6,164 nucleotides of DNA from Roseburia sp. (GTDB lineage Bacteria > Bacillota > Clostridia > Lachnospirales > Lachnospiraceae), in the NCBI GenBank assembly GCA_017626625.1, contig JAGAIK010000189.1, forward strand, positions 1 to 6,164. Direction: 5' to 3'. Below the pieces are notes generated by a model. That model worked only from the letters and a program-made list of their open reading frames with translations, did no database searches and was not told where the DNA came from. The translations under genes were made by a program, and so were the position numbers. This document shows positions 4,317 to 6,164 of this stretch, one piece after another. Each line of letters starts with the position of its first letter. The first letter of the stretch is position 1.

Positions 4317-5333
4317 TCATTCCCCTATCCTCTTCACCGTCTCCCTCACCACCAGCCTCACCGGAAGCACAACCCTGTTTTCCTTAATCATCTCCCCCTG
4401 CTTCAGCCTCATCAGATACCTCACCGCAGTCTCCCCCTTCTCCGTAGCACTCTGATGAACCGTAGTAATCGCCGGATAACTCATCTGGGAATAAATATTA
4501 TCATCAAACCCTGCCACCGATATATCCCGCGGCACCTTCATTCCCTTTTCCCGCAGATAATTCATAATCCGCAGCGCATAATAATCAGACGCCGCAAACA
4601 ATGCCGTATACCCTGTACAAATACGGTACAATTCCGCCAGACTCTTTTCTAACTCTTCCTCACCAGCCCCCAGTTTAAAGAAATTCCTCTGGTCCACCGG
4701 GCAGCCCGCCTCCGCCATCGCCGCAGAAAAGCCGCAGTATCTCTCATAATCCACACCATAAAAGTTATCCGCCAGAAAAAGGACATCCCGATGTCCCTGC
4801 TCTGACAGGTATTTTCCCATGAGATACCCTCCCTGCCTGTCGTCTAACCCGATACTGATACCCGCCATTTCCACATCTCCCGGATAACTGTCCACAAACA
4901 CCTGTGGTTTTTTGTAACGCTTCTGTACCAGCTCACAGTCCTCTTTCCCCATACCCACCAGTATCATGCCGTCCACATTCCAGGACAGCACCGTCCGGAT
5001 TAACTCCTGAGCCGTCTCGGAAAAATACATCATCAGGGCGTAACCGTCTTTTTTCAATTCCCGTTCCATCGCCCCCACCAGCTCCGAAATAAAAGCGTCC
5101 TTTAAGTAATTGTCGTTATTCTCCTTAGACACAAGGCCCACACCCACAATTTTTGACTCATTTGAGGCTAAATTCCGCGCACTGATGTTGGGAACATACT
5201 CATATTCCTCCAACAGCTTATTTACCTTTTCTATCGTCTCCCGGGAAACCTCCGTGGTCTTGCCGTGTATCACATTAGATACCGTTGTGGTGCTGAGCCC
5301 CAGCATATTTGCCATCTCTTTAATTGTAATCAT
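4317..5333 (-). CDS. LacI/GalR-family transcriptional regulator
   Basis: A 338-residue sugar-responsive repressor of standard length. Residues 2-20 form the helix-turn-helix (ITIKEMANMLGLSTTTVSNV), followed by a hinge with ARNLAS (52-57). The periplasmic-binding-protein-like effector domain shows VDGMILV (120-126), DDRQGGYLMGKYL (164-176), ALFAASDYYALRIMNYL (244-260), ISVAGFDD (271-278) and YPAITTV (286-292). AGGAG lies 8 bases before the ATG. The start overlaps the holA stop by ATGA, so it is translated after holA at least in part. A strong terminator follows. The nearest plausible target is malL, whose promoter region has a LacI-type palindrome, suggesting an oligosaccharide such as isomaltose or a breakdown product as inducer. 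The sugar cannot be read from the sequence. Confidence 0.93.
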   Translation of the reverse strand: MITIKEMANMLGLSTTTVSNVIHGKTTEVSRETIEKVNKLLEEYEYVPNISARNLASNESKIVGVGLVSKENNDNYLKDAFISELVGAMERELKKDGYALMMYFSETAQELIRTVLSWNVDGMILVGMGKEDCELVQKRYKKPQVFVDSYPGDVEMAGISIGLDDRQGGYLMGKYLSEQGHRDVLFLADNFYGVDYERYCGFSAAMAEAGCPVDQRNFFKLGAGEEELEKSLAELYRICTGYTALFAASDYYALRIMNYLREKGMKVPRDISVAGFDDNIYSQMSYPAITTVHQSATEKGETAVRYLMRLKQGEMIKENRVVLPVRLVVRETVKRIGE

Positions 5334-6164
5334 ACGGTTCTCTCCTGTTTCCGGCTGTACTTCATAATAAAAAGCTCCACTGCCATCTGGTCATTCATCT
5401 GCCCCGTTTTCACTGCCTCTTCAAACTCTGCCCCGTCCCGCAGCGCCTGTTTCAACTGCTGCATGGTAAAGCCCTTCGCTTGGCTTACATTCCGTTTCAC
5501 GGCAAAGGGAGGCACGCCTGCCACTTTTGCCATGGTGGCATTGTCAAGCCCCCGCGCCGACATATCCCGGATGTTGAGAAGAATCTGAAACTGCCTGGTA
5601 ATGAGAAACATAATCCGCATGGGCGGCTCCTTTAAGGTCAGCAAATCATAGTATAAATCCAGCGCCTTTCTCTGGTTGTGCTCCGCAATGGCGTTGACCA
5701 TCTCAAAAATCTTGTTGGTGGTCTGCTCCGTCACCACCGCCTCCACGTCCTCCGCCGTAATCACATCCCGGTCTAAGGCGTAGCAAACTAATTTTTCAAG
5801 CTCCCTGTCAATATTTCCCATATCCGTCCCTGTCTTGCTCAAAAAAAGCTGCAGCACGGAACCGGTAATTTTTTTCCCTTCTTTTTTCAGACGGGAAACA
5901 ATCCAGCGGGTCAGAAGCTCCTCGCTCTGGGAGGAAAATTCCACCACGCTCCCTGACTTTTTCACCGCTTTATACATCTTTGAGCGCTTATCCACCTCTT
6001 CCTCCACAAACAGAAAGCAGACGGCAGGAGCTATCTGCGGTAAATATTCCGCCAAATCCTCGCAGGAGCTCTTAAAAAATCCGCTGTCCCCCACCAGTAT
6101 CACTCTGCGCTCCGCAAAAAAAGGCATGTCGAGAAAGACGCCGAGACATCGGCCCAGAAAATCC
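5330..6164 (-). CDS. holA: DNA polymerase III delta subunit, 5' end outside the window
   Basis: The clamp-loader delta subunit opens the beta sliding clamp for loading onto DNA. From the internal Met at 6127, 265 residues are visible, and 12 more codons remain open to the right edge (DFLGRCLGVFLD). The family is usually about 320-345 residues, so roughly 50-70 N-terminal residues are missing. Signatures are PFFAERRVILVGDSGFFKS (2-20 from that Met), typical of the family, FVEEEVDKRSKMYKAVKK (40-57), and the helical region NIDRELEKLVCYALDRDVIT (105-124) leading to the C-terminal oligomerisation domain, with FLITRQFQILLNIRDMSARG around 174-193. The Met at 6127 should not be taken as the true start. 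The stop overlaps the lacI start by four bases. Sharing a transcript with a sugar regulator is unusual for this housekeeping gene. Confidence 0.88.
   Translation of the reverse strand, partial: DFLGRCLGVFLDMPFFAERRVILVGDSGFFKSSCEDLAEYLPQIAPAVCFLFVEEEVDKRSKMYKAVKKSGSVVEFSSQSEELLTRWIVSRLKKEGKKITGSVLQLFLSKTGTDMGNIDRELEKLVCYALDRDVITAEDVEAVVTEQTTNKIFEMVNAIAEHNQRKALDLYYDLLTLKEPPMRIMFLITRQFQILLNIRDMSARGLDNATMAKVAGVPPFAVKRNVSQAKGFTMQQLKQALRDGAEFEEAVKTGQMNDQMAVELFIMKYSRKQERTV

Noticed and set aside
4062..4652. Plus-strand open frame over the end of TetR and of lacI
   Set aside because: It runs through a terminator, repeat C and antisense to lacI, and its product is Pro/His/Arg-rich with no motif.

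Overview
The window looks like chromosomal DNA of a Firmicute, most likely a Lachnospiraceae-type gut anaerobe (Blautia / Roseburia / Ruminococcus gnavus-like). The evidence is AGGAGG-type ribosome binding sites close to every start, the character of the HolA and GH13 proteins, and mixed GC content with strongly strand-asymmetric bases. The genus assignment is inference.

Layout, left to right. Positions 1-111 are GC-rich with a perfect hairpin and no gene I can identify. Positions 103-198 hold the first copy (A) of a dispersed intergenic repeat. Positions 189-489 hold a tandem array of about 66-bp AT-rich units whose last unit encodes the C-terminus of the next gene. Positions 463-2145 (minus) encode a GH13 oligo-1,6-glucosidase (malL). 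Its upstream region carries a likely promoter with a LacI-type palindromic operator just downstream, then a C-rich, almost G-free tract, then repeat copy B (2448-2509). Positions 2553-4090 form a self-contained module: an HXXEE-domain membrane protein, a 52-residue small protein translated just before it, a fully overlapping divergent promoter with a central palindrome, and a TetR-family regulator on the plus strand. Repeat copy C (4164-4259) follows, inverted relative to B. Then come a strong terminator, a LacI-family regulator (4317-5333, minus) and the 3' part of holA (5330 to the right edge, minus), which overlaps lacI by the four bases ATGA.

How the genes may work together. The LacI-type regulator probably controls malL through the palindrome at 2237-2250; isomaltose or a related oligosaccharide would be the substrate. 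The TetR regulator probably represses itself and the small protein plus HXXEE operon through the palindrome at 3447-3460, which lies in the spacer of both facing promoters. The TetR/HXXEE module is more AT-rich than its flanks, sits between lacI and malL, and is bracketed by inverted copies of the dispersed repeat, so it may be an acquired cassette. The most unusual items are the 66-bp array rooted in the malL stop region, the three-copy dispersed repeat with a conserved hairpin, the mirror-image divergent promoter, and the small protein coupled to HXXEE.
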